Assembly: GCF_037975245.1 (NCBI RefSeq)
Contig: NC_092573.1
Coordinates: 22,037,265 to 22,101,264, forward strand
Direction of reading: 5' to 3'
Source of the DNA: Apostichopus japonicus
Lineage: Eukaryota; Echinodermata; Holothuroidea; Aspidochirotida; Stichopodidae
DNA length: 64,000 nt
Each line of letters opens with the position of its first letter. Positions within the stretch are counted from its first letter, which is position 1. The notes beneath the pieces are model-generated. The model did no database searches. It was not told the origin of the DNA and saw only the letters and a list, made by a program, of their open reading frames with translations. The translations under genes were made by a program, and so were the position numbers. Of this stretch, positions 1 through 12,244 are shown in pieces.

Positions 1-3000
1 TTCGTTAAGATCTTTTACCGAAAAAAAATGCCGCCCAAAGTGATGTGACTCAAAATTTCTATCACATCTTTTTCCTGTTTTCTTGACAGCAATTTCTTCT
101 TCTTCTCCTTGTTTAATAATTTTTTTTCTTTCTTTTTTTAGTAAATCGATCATGACGATAACATTATGTATCTGTATGCACTTAATACATCAATCCATAT
201 ACCAGAGGCATCGATTATTTGCTTCAATATTCAAAACAAAAATTTTTTCTTTTTTTTTTCTCATTTTTTTTTTCTCAATTTTTTTTTTTTCTCATTTTTT
301 TTTTTTTTGAAAGGTATGATAAACTTCCTCCTACAGTTTGCCATCAATTTGTTTTCATCCTGTCTCTGTGATATTGTCTGCTTGGTATTGATTTCTATTA
401 TGTGAAGTTTCTTTCTTTCTTTCGTCTCTCTTTTGTTTTTTTCTTAGCTTTGAAGGTATTCTTACATTTAACTTTCATTTTTTCATCTTGTTTTGGAGTA
501 CATCATGCTCAAAAGAAAGTCTACTGTAGTATTTTGCATGGCTTTCATGTGGATGATGTATGCAAACTATTTTTTTTTAATGACACGCAATGTCGATTTT
601 ATTTTGTTCCAAATATATACATGTAACCTTTGGGTTTAATACCAATCGATCAATACATACTTTGTCGGTTTATTATTTTAACAAAATAGCCGACTATAGT
701 CCATAGTCGTTCATTCAGATTGAGTTCAGGGACTATATGTGTGTATTGCTTTATGGCAAGTTGATTATATATAGTTCGATGGAACACAATAACACTGTAC
801 ATACTGAGTCTGGTATCTTTAATAGAAAAATAAGCATGCAGTAGTTGTGAGAAGACAGGTACAAGGGAAGCATATTTTGACAGAAAGGAAAATATCTTTG
901 TTGATAGTCATAGCTTTAGACGAAACAGTGAGAGAAAATAAAGCAAACTTTGCGAGTATCATCATATCTAATATCTATATAGCAGGGATTATGAAGATGA
1001 GGATTTTGGGGGGGGGGATACTGATAAAATTACAAAATGATAAAATTACATGGATACACTCTACTTAGGGGGCTACAATTAATTTAGCACCCCTCCCCCT
1101 CCACCTCCTCCCTCCCCTTCTCACATCCTCTTCCCTAGTTTCTGTTAACCACAGTTCAATGTTTAATCACACTTCTGACTCTTTAAGCATTGTTTGTTTG
1201 TTGCCAGAAAAATCTGTAATTCGTGTCGTGATTCACTGTACAAAATAAAATTTCTTTGATTTTGTTTGCAAAATGTCTCATTATGTGTTCACGATTTAAT
1301 ATATTGCGGTATTGTTTTAAGTCTGTTTCAGCAATATAGAAACAAAACTAATGCACATGTGTACCGTCAAGACCCCCTTTTCATCGACTCAATATCTTCT
1401 CCCATTGGCCTTTTGATTTAGTGAAAACGTTATTGTACGTTTTACTGATATGATCAGCAGACATTGAAAAAGGCAAAACATCACCCAAGCTAGCTGCAAT
1501 TACCAAATAACATGGGGAGAGGAGAACATGTAGATAAAGTTTATGGGACATTTTGTCAAATTTCAGATATTTGTCTATATAGATAGCAATTATTTTTCAG
1601 CTCTAAGCTCTTAATTACCATATATACTGTATATGATTGTTTTAAATTAAATAAAGAGCTATAGATGGGAGTAGGCAGACAAAGGGAAAAGTGAAACAAC
1701 TTCCATTTTCTTTTATATGTTAATTGTGCATTCCAGAGCCATTAAAGGCTGCCTTTTGTTCGATTGGATTGCCAATGTCCAAGAATTTTGTATAAGGTTT
1801 TGCACCTAATCAGTATCACCCCCTTCCCCCACCCCCACCCCCCAAACAAGCTGGACAGTCAAATAGCGGACACTTATGCTCCAAACTTCCAAAATGAAAT
1901 TTTTATTGCCATGCACCCTCAAAGCCTTTTGTCTTCTCAGAGACATTCGATTGTCTAATCGAACACTTCCTAATTTATGCGAATAATTAGAAGAGTCAGA
2001 AAGTACTTTTGAAAACTTTCAGCACTTTTCAAAATTTGAGAAATTGTGAAGAAATAAAAAAAAATTGCATTTATCACAGAAATGGAAAAGAAATTCTATA
2101 TAGGCAACTCGAAAACTAAACTATTTCCAATTTATTTGTTTCTTACTTAAGAAAAGCCTAGAAATAGCCTAGAACCCTTTCATGGGTCTCATCTCTCATC
2201 CATCCACCTAAATGAGAGCAGGCAGACCATATACTTGCAGAGGGAGGTGGATTATAAAAAATGCTCCGATGTTTTGAAATTACTTGTCGGGCAAGTTTTG
2301 GAAATACATTTCTAACCTTAGATGCCAGAGGTGCAATAGAGGCATGACCGAACCCAAAAATATCACAGGATCAAAAATGCTTCAATTCTCGCTGATAAAA
2401 TATTCATGTTTTCAATTTACTGACTTGAGCCCCAAGTTCCCCATTTGACACCCTTCGTAGACCGGACTGAAAAATTTGAGATTCTGAAACTGTTATTTTG
2501 CAGTGAATGACCTTGGTCTATGTAAGTTCATCTTTCTTCTTTGTTTAACGGGAATGCACAAAAAATAAATAAATAATTAAAGGAATGTAATAGTCATGAA
2601 AAAAAAATAATGATAATAAAATATAAAACTAATGTCTAGTTTTCCTACCAGCATTTTAGCTTGAAAGTTGATAAAAAAAATTCAGGAAATGATTTGCCCA
2701 GTAATGCAATGCAAAATGGTCAAAATTGCTCTACAAAGTCCAAGGATGTACAAAGGTTGCTTTTGTTTTTCACAGGAACAATATTATTTTATAGTGACAG
2801 CCTTCAAAATTGACACAAAAACTTTGAAACCATAAATTAGTTGCTGAAATTAAAAACACTCAGGAAAAAGTGTTTGGAGCAGCAAACAAATTTAAGAATT
2901 GTAAAAGGCTGCATAAATTACTGGATTATCAATGTGACCTTGATGCAGTTGATGCAGTTGAACGGTTGACTAATAATCTGCGTTCATCGTGACTAAAATA

Positions 3001-3174
3001 CATTTCCTCATAAACACATTCCTGCATTTTTTTTAATTTAATTTACTTTCTTCTCTCGTTTTCTGTTCCTTTGTTTTTTGTTAAATGTTTTTCTTTAATT
3101 GTTTTGTTTGGGGGTTGGGGGAGAAGGGAATCTTTCTGGGGAGGGGGAGGGGGTGGGGGGGATGACTTACTCAC
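1..3174. other. Non-coding flank, low complexity
   Basis: T-rich tracts at 240-310, a G run at 1010-1018, C-rich stretches near 1090 and 1820-1845, and AT-rich unique sequence. I searched the minus strand for Calx-beta exons of the exchanger and recognised none. Confidence 0.6.
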
Positions 3175-3233
3175 ATTCTTGATCAAACTTGCTCCGCCAT
3201 GTTCTTTGTCATGTTTGCTCATGGCTCTTCTTT
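3175..3233 (-). CDS. SLC8A-like: NCX candidate exon 8 (loop), overlapping tandem donors
   Basis: A 59-nt candidate exon. Acceptor GTCTCAAG (weak tract); donor AAT|GTGAGT, immediately overlapped by a second donor GTAAGT four bases downstream. It starts in phase 1, as exon 7 requires (G plus AA gives Glu), then reads RRAMSKHDKEHGGASLIKN and ends in phase 0. It would lie just before the Calx-beta domains. Use of the second donor would shift the frame. The next exon is not seen in 1-3174 and probably lies outside the window. Confidence 0.45.
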
Positions 3234-4195
3234 CTTGAGACATATATCTCAACCCTTTTTATTTCCCGCCAAGAAACATTCGGAAAACATTTAAGGATAC
3301 ATAACTGGCCTGATTTTGCCAAGAAAGATGTGTATCTAGATCTAGACAGGTATTGTGTAGCGCTCAATATGGTTCACCCAGAGGAATGCTACATTCTTTT
3401 CACATTTTCTCTCTCGGACCACAATGTGACACATTTCTTTGATTATGTCTGTGCCACAGAATTACAAAATTAGAGTAATAACCTGTGATGGTTTTCATTA
3501 GTAATACAGGATGAACAGGTCTTAAACTAATTTGAAAAGACATTTAATCTTTTCTGGTCTAGATTATACATATTTTTATAATTTTCTAGTTTCTTTTTAA
3601 GCAAAGAAAAACTTTTAAAGAAGATTTATCTAGAGCAGTGACACATTTGCAATATTCCCTTGCTAATACTAATATAGGAATTAAAATGACATGCTCCTAC
3701 ATAAAATATAGGGAAGCAGGTTTGGAAGTGGTGGGGGTGGGGGTGGGGGAGGGGGCAGTATATGGGAGACATAAACCAATGCAGCAAAGGAGGGGGGAGG
3801 TAAGCCTCCAAGGAACAGTATATCAAATGTTATAGAATCATGAAAAACATTTCTAAATGTTTTTTACCAAGAAATGTTGTTGTCTGTTTTCAGTTGTCAT
3901 GTCCAAGTGGGTCAAGACTATAAATATTTTCTTGGTTTAAACTGCCCCTAATCGGACAGCATTTGTGTTACTTTATTAAAGTACTGCTGCATAACTCTTG
4001 CTAAAACCATGATCAAGCTATTCAAACAATATTGTTATTAATGTTTCTAAGAATTAAAAATGCCAATGACAACAACATCTAGACACCCCCCCCACCTCCC
4101 CAGAAGTTAAGTTTTTAGCCCAGTTTTTATCAATATACCAATCGATGACTGGTGACTTTTCTTGTATGTGAAATAACAATTTATGTTTCACTGAC

Positions 4196-4344
4196 CTGTG
4201 AAAGGCACTTCGTTCTCATCCAATGACTTAACCTTTTCCACCAGTGCAACCAGGCGTGGGGTCGTCCCATTGGTCTGTAAGCTCTTTTGGAATGCATGCT
4301 TCTTTTTGCCACCAAGCATGGATCGTACAGCGGCATGCCGAAAC
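4196..4344 (-). CDS. SLC8A-like: NCX candidate exon 7 (RxxAxRxMxGG motif, loop)
   Basis: A 149-nt exon with acceptor CATTCCTTCCATCGTAG and donor CACAG|GTCAGT. Phase 2 to phase 1, 49 full codons. It begins FRHAAVRSMLGGKKKHAF, matching the conserved pattern YRIQATRLMTG... found just before the first Calx-beta domain in NCX proteins, then continues QKSLQTNGTTPRLVALVEKV and KSLDENEVPFT. The frame used is open through the exon and closes in the intron just after the donor, as expected. This is the best supported of the small exons and ties the left 5 kb to the exchanger gene. Confidence 0.7.
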
Positions 4345-6616
4345 CTACGATGGAAGGAATGACATGGCAAAATAGGAAATTATCACATATCAAAGACTTC
4401 AAGTTAACAAGTGGAAATTGAATAACTACAAACTGTGATGTATCAATTACACAAGAGAGATTTTGTTTGGATATATATATAAAAAAAAAAGAGCAAATTT
4501 GAGGCCTTTTTGCAAAACGACTAAGGGGAAAAAAAGTGGGGTTAATGATTAGAAGGGAAATTTCCAGGAAAACTTTTGAAGAATGTGATAGAAATTTACA
4601 TGTGCATTTGAACATTTCATGACAAGATCCACACACCATCAACTTTAATTTAAAGAAAAACTCGTTTATTGTGAAGTTCATTGTGTATTAAAGGTTGATA
4701 CAGCAATATAAAAGGGGTTCCCCCTTTTGATCAAACTTACACTCCAGATAATAAAATACTACAAATCTGGTGTGCACATGCAATTTATCCATGCTTAATA
4801 TAAATATGCTAGAAATATGCTAGAAAAGTCAAATAATGGTCATCCATGGACAAACCAATTTATTGCCATCCTCAAAACAATTACTTTTCCTTGTGAAGGA
4901 TGCTATAATTCCACTAATTCTCTTGAAAGACAACTGAGCGACTGGGAATGTACACGAGAATTTAACATTCTACAAATGACAAACATACACACAACATAAG
5001 ACGACATATATAACAATAAATGGCTAATCAACATGCATGAAAAACAGAAAAATTAACAGATTAGTTCTCCGCCTTGAATTACACTACAGGATCCACAAGA
5101 CCTTGCTCCAATATCCTTCACATTCACCCGCCCCACCCCCCCCCCCTCTTCCACACTAATACAACCCAATCTTGGCTCTTTCCATTCAACCCAAAGGGGG
5201 GTTATGAATCCATCATTTCATGAAATATACTGGAATCCCCCCGTAAACTGAAAAACGTATGATATTGTTTTGCTTTCAAAACTAATTACTTTAATCAGAG
5301 AGACTACCGAATGACATTATCAACCAAAACGTAATTTTTATCAGTTTATTGAGCAATATAACAATATAATCTGGGAGAGCCTGAAAATGAAATGAAATTG
5401 ATCGACAAAAATGGGCCACATGCAAGCAATTTAAACATTAAAAAGGAGAGGCTATTAAATCAAATGATCATCTTCACCTGATAATATTAAACAGACGTTT
5501 GAGATGTACAGCTTCGACAAGATATTAAAACTTATCCCTGGGATGACAATATCTCAAACTCTATTGGAAAAGCAGTTTTTAAACTTAATTACCTGTTTCT
5601 CTTTTTGCACTGTAATATTGTAAAAATTTGACAAATTCTTGAATATTTTCATATTGAAAGTTCTAAATGTTGAAAATGACTTTAAGGAATTAGATATTCT
5701 ATAGAAAGTGACATATTTCATTTAGAAAATAAATTATAATATTTATATAGATGATGTTTTCTGACATATTGAATGTAAATAGTTTTGTGCCGTGCAGAAA
5801 AATGATTTGGGGGGAAAAAATGATAAAAGATAAGAAAAAAAGGCTACTGTACATACTGAGTTCCCCCTTCCCTCAGCAACCATGATCCCAATATCAGCAT
5901 TTTGCCCACATTTGGTTACAGAATATAACCAATGCAAATTGTCACATACTATTGTAATATAGTCACAGAACATTCCACAAACTGTGAAAGAAAAATAGTT
6001 CCCCTAATTATTATTCTCCCCCCCCCCTTTTTCATTCTAACATGGCATGAGGCTCATCTTTCAAGAAGTATAAATTTGATGTATGACCATCAGGTAAGTT
6101 GCAGTATTGCCTTGATGCCTTTACATTTCCCTTCCGACCAGCCTTTAAAATCAATAGAACACCACAGTACCTAGAGGCAGTGAAATGGTTTCTACTATTA
6201 AACCATTCTCTATAACTTATAATGGGAGTGACTCGCTGGAGAAACTGGTCAGGGTTTTGGCACCCCGAGAGGATAAAGGTCACCAACCTACCAGGAGGGG
6301 GCGTCTAGGGGACTGAGAGAATTGTATTGTACCTTACAGCTGTATTTTGACCTAGGTAATATTTAACAACTTTGTTTCGTCCCGAGCAAACAATGTAATA
6401 TTACCAGACGACTGGATGACAGTCAATTCTAATGAGGTAGCTGGCTAGTAAGGTTCATACCAGATGGGCCCTCCGAATTACTTTCTGGGTACACCGTATT
6501 ACAAAATGTCACTTGGAATCTCTTGGATTTATGTATCCTCCACGGATCATTACAGATGTCCCCTGGACATTATTCTCAAATTTGTAGAAAAGGCCCGGAA
6601 TAATTCAAATGTTTAC
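4345..6616. other. Intron 6 of NCX (proposed)
   Basis: AT-rich sequence with C runs near 5140 and 6020. No repeat or exon recognised with confidence. Confidence 0.45.
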
Positions 6617-6656
6617 CTGTTTGTCCCTCCATTGATAAACACAGCTTGAAGGTGAG
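6617..6656 (-). CDS. SLC8A-like: NCX candidate exon 6 (loop, before the RxxAxRxMxGG motif)
   Basis: A 40-nt exon with acceptor ACATACAG (or TTCAAG 12 nt later, also in frame) and donor ACAG|GTAAAC. Phase 1 to phase 2: the split first codon gives Ala when joined to a preceding G, then HLQAVFINGGTN, then AG, which with the first G of exon 7 makes Arg. The joined peptide HLQAVFINGGTNRFRHAAVR aligns residue for residue with NYQVLSQQQKSRAFYRIQATR of human NCX1. That alignment and the perfect phase fit are the main evidence. It can follow microexon 3 directly in frame. Confidence 0.6.
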
Positions 6657-8111
6657 CTGTATGTTTACATCAATAAACAGAAAGTTCATTCATTACTTTA
6701 CAGATGAAAGCGACCCAGACCATTTAATGATTTCTTCAGATTGTAATTTCTAATAAAAAACATCTTTTTGTGCCTACCAATGGCTACTGCACATAGAGAC
6801 TTCTGGTAAGTAGTTATTTCCAGTTACTAGAATTTTACTTTTCAGTTCTTTGGCCTATATACTCTTTGCTGGAAGTGACCATTGTCGGTCAAACAGAGCC
6901 AACCACCAACGAATGAGATGCCTTTAATATTACAAATGTTCTATTTATAGCATCAGAACCAAGAAGCACAGACAATGTTGCATAGTTCAATTCCAAAATC
7001 TACAAATTACATCTTAGTTGTGTCCTTACCATTTTTTTTTTTTTTTTTTCCTCCACTTTTTCTTTTCAGCCAGATGAAAAAATTTCCTGTGATTTGCACT
7101 TTTGCAATATTTCCGTTTACATTTCTTTTTGATTCCTTTTGTTATTATTGTCCTCATTTTTTATAAACTATCGAAAAGGAATCATACAAAATTGAGATTA
7201 TTCTATTGGAAACATTGAACGTAAGACTTGACTTCCCGAATAAATTTATTACGATCCATTCAATATTCGTCTCTTTACACCACAGGCAAAACTCACTGTT
7301 TGATTTCCCTAGGATATTAAAAATAATTGCTCATCTGAGCGAAGCTTCTCTTAAAAGTAAGAAAGTTGGCAGGCTTTTAAATATGGACTCTGTAAGCAAA
7401 AGTGAGTTGCGTTAGCTGCGAGTGTTTTTTCTTTCGTTCTTCAAAAAAAATTCCACGTCGACCTACGCTCGGCTTGCCTGCAACACCTGCGCAGGAAATG
7501 CAGGTCAAGACAGGACGTCTTGACCAAAAGGTCACCCGAATGCAAAGTAAAAAGCAAATTTTAAAAAGATCTGCCTAAGAGACAGTTAATGACCTCTTAA
7601 CGACATAGCTTTCTGAAGAAAAAAAAAGTCTTCTCTTAAATAAAAACATTTCAGGTTTATTTGAAGGTGTGTGAGAGGGGGAAGTAAACATTTCAAACCA
7701 TCATTCAAAATATCCCTCATGAGTTTAAAAGATGATTTTTTATACCAGGACATCAACGTAAGATGTGAGGCAGCACATATTAGAAACTATAAATTACTTG
7801 CTAGCGATGAGACATTTCGCATGAGGAAGTAAACCACTCATGATTCATTCATTCGATACCTAAGAGTTTCGGAAGGTGGTTAGGTCGATGAGGGGTATAT
7901 CGATTCACTTCTGCCTGACTAGGCTTTTGGGGTTCTTTAGTTGCATTCCCAGGAGTAGAAATGCGAATCAAAATGTAATCACTTGCTCTGTTAATTCTGT
8001 GAACCACTTCACCGATCGGGACAGGCTTATAACATTATCGATTGATGGATACAATCAATCGATACAAATCCTCATGGTCTGAAATGTCTGGGTAATAGGA
8101 ACAGTTATGTT
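6657..8111. other. Non-coding NCX intron sequence (proposed)
   Basis: Unique AT-rich sequence; poly(T) at 7031-7049. A missing NCX exon may lie between here and 12181 but was not identified. Confidence 0.4.
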
Positions 8112-8147
8112 TCTCATTAACCTGCTCATTAGTCTGCTCATTAACCT

Positions 8148-8274
8148 GCTCATTAACCTGTCTGAATTCCTTGCTTGTATTTGTCCCTTCTGTTACTGTT
8201 ACTTGTCATTCAGCCTTTGAAGAAGATCCTGCTAGGATCGAATTGTCAGGCCAACTTACTTTTACACATTCTCT
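8148..8274 (+). repeat. 127-bp direct repeat, copy 1
   Basis: It is nearly identical to 8447-8573 and spaced 299 bp from it. It contains the hairpin GATCC-TGCTA-GGATC (8225-8239) preceded by CCTTTGAAGAA. It is preceded by about four CTGCTCATTAAC-like units (8112-8160). The two copies may belong to one dispersed element. Confidence 0.8.
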
Positions 8275-8446
8275 TACACAGGCTCTCTGGTGGATAAGCA
8301 GTTTGCTAACAGTTTTATTTTATTTTGATTTCAGCTGCTCTGTTACTGTATCCCTTCGGGTGATCCTCCTTATCTTCTCTGTATTTGTACTTGTATTTGT
8401 ATTCTTGTGTTTCAGTTTTCATTTCATTTTTATCATTTTTCACCAT

Positions 8447-8573
8447 GCTCATTAACCTGTCTGTATTCTGTGCGTGTTTTTGTCCCTTCTGTTACTGTTA
8501 CTTGTCATTTAGCCTTTGAAGAAGATCCTGCTAGGATCGAAAAGGTCAGGCCAACTTACTTTTACACATTCTC
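8447..8573 (+). repeat. 127-bp direct repeat, copy 2
   Basis: Second copy of the 8148-8274 unit, with the same hairpin at 8524-8538. Here the hairpin is followed by GAAAAGGTCAGGCC. Confidence 0.8.
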
Positions 8574-8867
8574 ATTAACTAATAATGATTTGCGATGAAT
8601 GTCGTGTATGATATGTCAAGTATTACGATGAGTATGATATAAAGCGCATCCCAGGAAGTTTAATAAATTAATATGTTATGTCCTTATGCAGACAGCATCA
8701 AATTGTATCATAATAAAACTGTCAAAACTAAAACAAAGATCAATTAAAACTAAATCTCTCTTCATCCTACCAACAAATCTTGAAACTAAATGGTTACAGT
8801 AGCTTCAAATACTCTGGCTCTTATCTCTGTAATATTAAGTTACCAGATCACATTTGAACATGCTCTA

Positions 8868-9028
8868 AACTTTCTACATTCGAAAGTCTACTTAAGACCC
8901 ATCTTTTCACTTATTCTTTTGTAAATTAATCTGATTTCTTTGTAAAGCGCCTTGAGCAGTGACTTTTGTCTACTGATTTGGGGCTGGCTATATAAGTGTC
9001 ATTAATTTTTATTATTATTACAATAAAG
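8868..9028 (+). mobile_element. LINE 3' end fragment
   Basis: A short frame reads SKLSTFESLLKTHLFTYSF then stop, like the FKxxLKTHLF end of many non-LTR ORF2 proteins. It is followed by TTTGTAAAGCGCCTTGAGCA, GGGCTGGCTATATAAGTGTC and an ATT-rich tail. This 3' UTR style (GCGC...CTATATAA, then ATT repeats) is widespread in invertebrate LINEs. The 5' boundary is uncertain. Confidence 0.6.
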
Positions 9029-9219
9029 GAATATAACAATACTTTTTGAATTTTGTTGACAATAAAATAACAAAAATGTAAAAGTAAGTACTTGAACCTA
9101 CATGAAAGCTGCCATGCATCTTTGCCATTTTGTACAGCGTTGTGCTGCAGTATGTCATAACAAATGAATAATTCATATATATGGACATCTTTTGGAGTCA
9201 CGACATAGTCCATTTAGAT

Positions 9220-9607
9220 CAGGGTTGTCCAACCTATGGCCCACGGGCCACAGTCCGGCCTGTGCAGGGTTGCGTCCGGCCCGCCAGAGATGCTCTACGG
9301 TGCGAAATTTTAGTGAGCAGATTTATTGATAAAAATTTGAAGCTATATAATCAATCATTCTAACCTTCTGGGTCCACAAAACTGCATACACATTAGTTTG
9401 TGTGACACTCTCTCAGCGGAGGGGGGGGGGCTGGACTTCATTCATGTTTTATCAGGAAGGAAAATTAAACAGTGCGCTCCGCGCGCAGTGCTCACATTTT
9501 GTTGCCTTGGGCTTCGGGCAAAAAATCGAGCGTAGGGTTCATGCGGCCCCCTCCTTCATCATAATAATTCCATGTGGCCCTCCTCTGCAAAAGGTTGGAC
9601 AACCCTG
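9220..9607. mobile_element. hAT-type MITE, 388 bp, perfect TSD
   Basis: A 16-bp perfect terminal inverted repeat, CAGGGTTGTCCAACCT, bounds the element. It is flanked on both sides by the 8-bp duplication ATTTAGAT (9212-9219 and 9608-9615). An 8-bp TSD and a CAGGG...-type TIR define the hAT superfamily. There is no transposase ORF. The intact TIR and TSD suggest a fairly recent insertion. Confidence 0.93.
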
Positions 9608-10488
9608 ATTTAGATTTAAACTTGAAACCAAAACGACCACGGCTGGAAAATATAGACTGTACTTAATAACTGGCTGGTTTATAAAAACCAGTGAGATTAA
9701 TTAAAACTCCCAGGATATTTCCTTCTGCTTCAACGTATTAATATCTATTTATTATGTTACCATAGTTTCTTATAGCATAGTATACAAAAGCAATAAAAAA
9801 GAGTACTTCATGCTCTCTAAATTAAATATGTCTAAAAACGTACAAAGATAAAAGTCAACTCCTAAATCATGTAGCATTTTTTTGGGTCATAAATCAACAA
9901 TTGTAAAACACAAGAACAGCATATAACTCCTAATCGACAAACTTATAACAAAGATTTTTTCCCCCTCCCAAATTATGATTTTTTAACAACATTGATTTCT
10001 CTGTATCATCAACCGTGTGGACTCTGTGCAAACAAATCGTAACTCGTTCAACCTATTTTCATGCACATCAGATGGTTAAGATCTCCCGATTTATCATTCC
10101 ATTAAAATTATGCAGTTTTTGAGAAGAATGAATTGAATCTTGAAATTACGTCAATTTCAGGGGGAAAGTCTCTGTTCAATCATTAAATGTGTTTGACATC
10201 CTTTGTTTTCTTTGCTGAATTTTGTCTTTCCAAAACCTAATGAGAGTGCAGGGTTTTCCTATAAACAGTAAAAACCAGTTTAGCCTGGTTGCTATAGTAA
10301 CACAAGCAATATTTGAATCTCAGATATTGATGAGCATTATACTGATTGATAGGGTAATCAATACAACCAGTTGGGCATTTAATAAATGACAATGTTCATC
10401 TTGACATCTCTACTTCTAAAGAATGGTCTAGGTTTGATGTACAGAGCTTTTCTTTGTTCTGCTTCATATACAGTTCACCCGTAACATA

Positions 10489-10757
10489 ATTATAATAACA
10501 ATCAGCAGTTATTTTTACCACGCTTAAGCAACCACTAATGTGGGAGAAAGGGCATATGGATTACAAATTATACATTGGGTAGCTTCCAATTCAACATTTT
10601 AATTCAAATTTGGAATCTTTTCAATTTAGAAAGTCATTTCAGATGAGAAAACTGTAGATTGCTCTACGGATAAGAAATCCACCTTACTATGACCCGTCGA
10701 GGTATCGAACCCGAAACCTCCCGATTGCTAAGCCTCATTGCTTCAGATGTGACCGCT
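10489..10757 (-). mobile_element. tRNA-headed SINE with 8-bp TSD
   Basis: Read on the minus strand, the head contains GGCTTAGCAATCGGGAGG, then a perfect B box GGTTCGATACC (10701-10711). The body follows, with an ATT-rich tail at the low-coordinate end. It is flanked by GTAACATA at 10481-10488 and 10758-10765, a target duplication. The body matches the truncated copy at 38402-38570. Confidence 0.8.
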
Positions 10758-10765
10758 GTAACATA

Positions 10766-12181
10766 TTCACACAGCATTGTGCTTTCATACCCATAACATA
10801 GTAATTAACACCAGTGTTGCAATTCATAAATCCTCAAAGATGTGCATTAACCAAGTAGATTACATCTTTTTGTTCTTGTCCATTTGTAACATTATAACAT
10901 GTGAAATTAGCCAAACCATTGCATTTAACAGAAACTCATTTATGAACAGAAATATTCTCATTTATATGTTATCTCCTTATTCCTTGAACAAATATTGTGC
11001 TGATGTGCATGTCTCCAATCCTTTTTCCTTTAAGTAATTTCATCCCCCCCCCCCCCCAACCCGCCCTCTTTATGTAGGAAGAACACATAACACTGAATTC
11101 AGCTTGCAGGTTTTCTGATTGCTGGCAAATTGTAGATGGTATCTGCAAGCCTTCAAGATCATTTTAAAAATCACACATTGGATTGGTTTTCTGTCTTTGT
11201 GACATGTGAAAAGAAAACAGAATCCACGTAGCAATTTAACGACATAATTTTGAGAGGTACAATATTTTTCTCCGAGGTCTTTTCGTCAAGCTAGACAAGT
11301 TTGGCAGTTTCTTTTCAATGATTCAGTTCCTCTGGAAATAAATCATCTTACGAACAAAGAGCAGATTATATATGCACTGAGCAAATCCCGTCAAGTTTGG
11401 CTCATATATGATGCAATTTCTTGGAATTAATGATTTATAAGAAGCTAGTTTTGTTTAAACACTTTTGCCCACTCATCACTAGACCCACTAAATGGCAGTA
11501 CTTTCTAATACTAAGTGTTAAGTCATGGGTTACAAGTGTCAATTTTCTGTGTAAGATTTCTACTAATGTCATATTAAAGAAGTTGCAATTAGCTGGTAAA
11601 TAGGCTGCTTGGAATGACAACTGTAACAACCGTGCCTTGACTCCTATATGCAAATTAGACTATGCCACTCATAGCTGGATGTTGCTCAAACTAGATTTTA
11701 CAATGGATCAAACTCAAGAGACATTTTTCTAAGTAGTCAAGTAATTACAGAATACTTTCTTGCCCAGACACGTGTTTTACATTCAAATTAAAACATATAT
11801 GCAAAGAGGAAAATTTTCACTGTTTTTTCTGTCAAACTTTTTAGTGATTCAAATCAAACTGATCTAGTCACAATTCTTGCCAGAGAACTGCGCTGCTCTC
11901 AAAATTGTGGGAAGTTTTCAGACGGCAACTCTCGCCACCTGTTTTAAATGACATTTTCAATACTAGATTAATGCCCTTTGTCTTGCATAGGTACCCAAAA
12001 CCTTGCAAAGCGTTACGATGCGGCTTTATCCTTTGGATTGCACGGAACTCTCAAAACATGTTTTTTTCCCTCTATTCGTCTTCCTCAGAGATGCGATGAC
12101 TGCAGACGTATTTCGACTCTTACTAATCAAGGATGGTACACATCTTGCTTTGTCGCTGTTCTTAGCCCCGGGCCATATTAC
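10766..12181. other. Non-coding NCX intron sequence (proposed)
   Basis: Mostly AT-rich. A GC-richer stretch at 11900-12180 borders candidate exon 5. No other feature recognised. Confidence 0.4.
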
Positions 12182-12244
12182 TATTCTCCCATTCTTGATA
12201 TTTTCCTGAACATGGCCTGTCTCATTTCCTTCTCGATCGTTCCG
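12182..12244 (-). CDS. SLC8A-like: NCX candidate exon 5 (charged helix of loop)
   Basis: A 63-nt candidate exon follows a pyrimidine-rich acceptor (CTTATCTCTCCTTTTGTCGCATTGAG). It starts in phase 2, matching exon 4 (GT plus C gives Val), and reads GTIEKEMRQAMFRKISRMGE before the donor ATA|GTAATA; a TAG follows at once in frame. The EKEMRQAMFRKI stretch resembles the EARREMARILKELK helix of human NCX1 at the equivalent place. It ends in phase 2, while exon 6 starts in phase 1, so another exon of length 2 mod 3 would be needed between 6657 and 12181. The donor is weak. Confidence 0.35.

Noticed and set aside
5592-5612. Possible 17-nt minus-strand microexon (TGCAAAAAGAGAAACAG)
   Set aside because: Splice sites look passable, but its phase fits no junction between exons 6 and 7.
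6060-6100. Plus-strand splice-donor-like CATCAG|GTAAGT
   Set aside because: No convincing acceptor or coding frame precedes it, and the recognised gene here is on the other strand.
10681-10760. A functional tRNA gene
   Set aside because: The B box is perfect, but the unit lies inside a TSD-flanked SINE and the acceptor stem does not pair properly.
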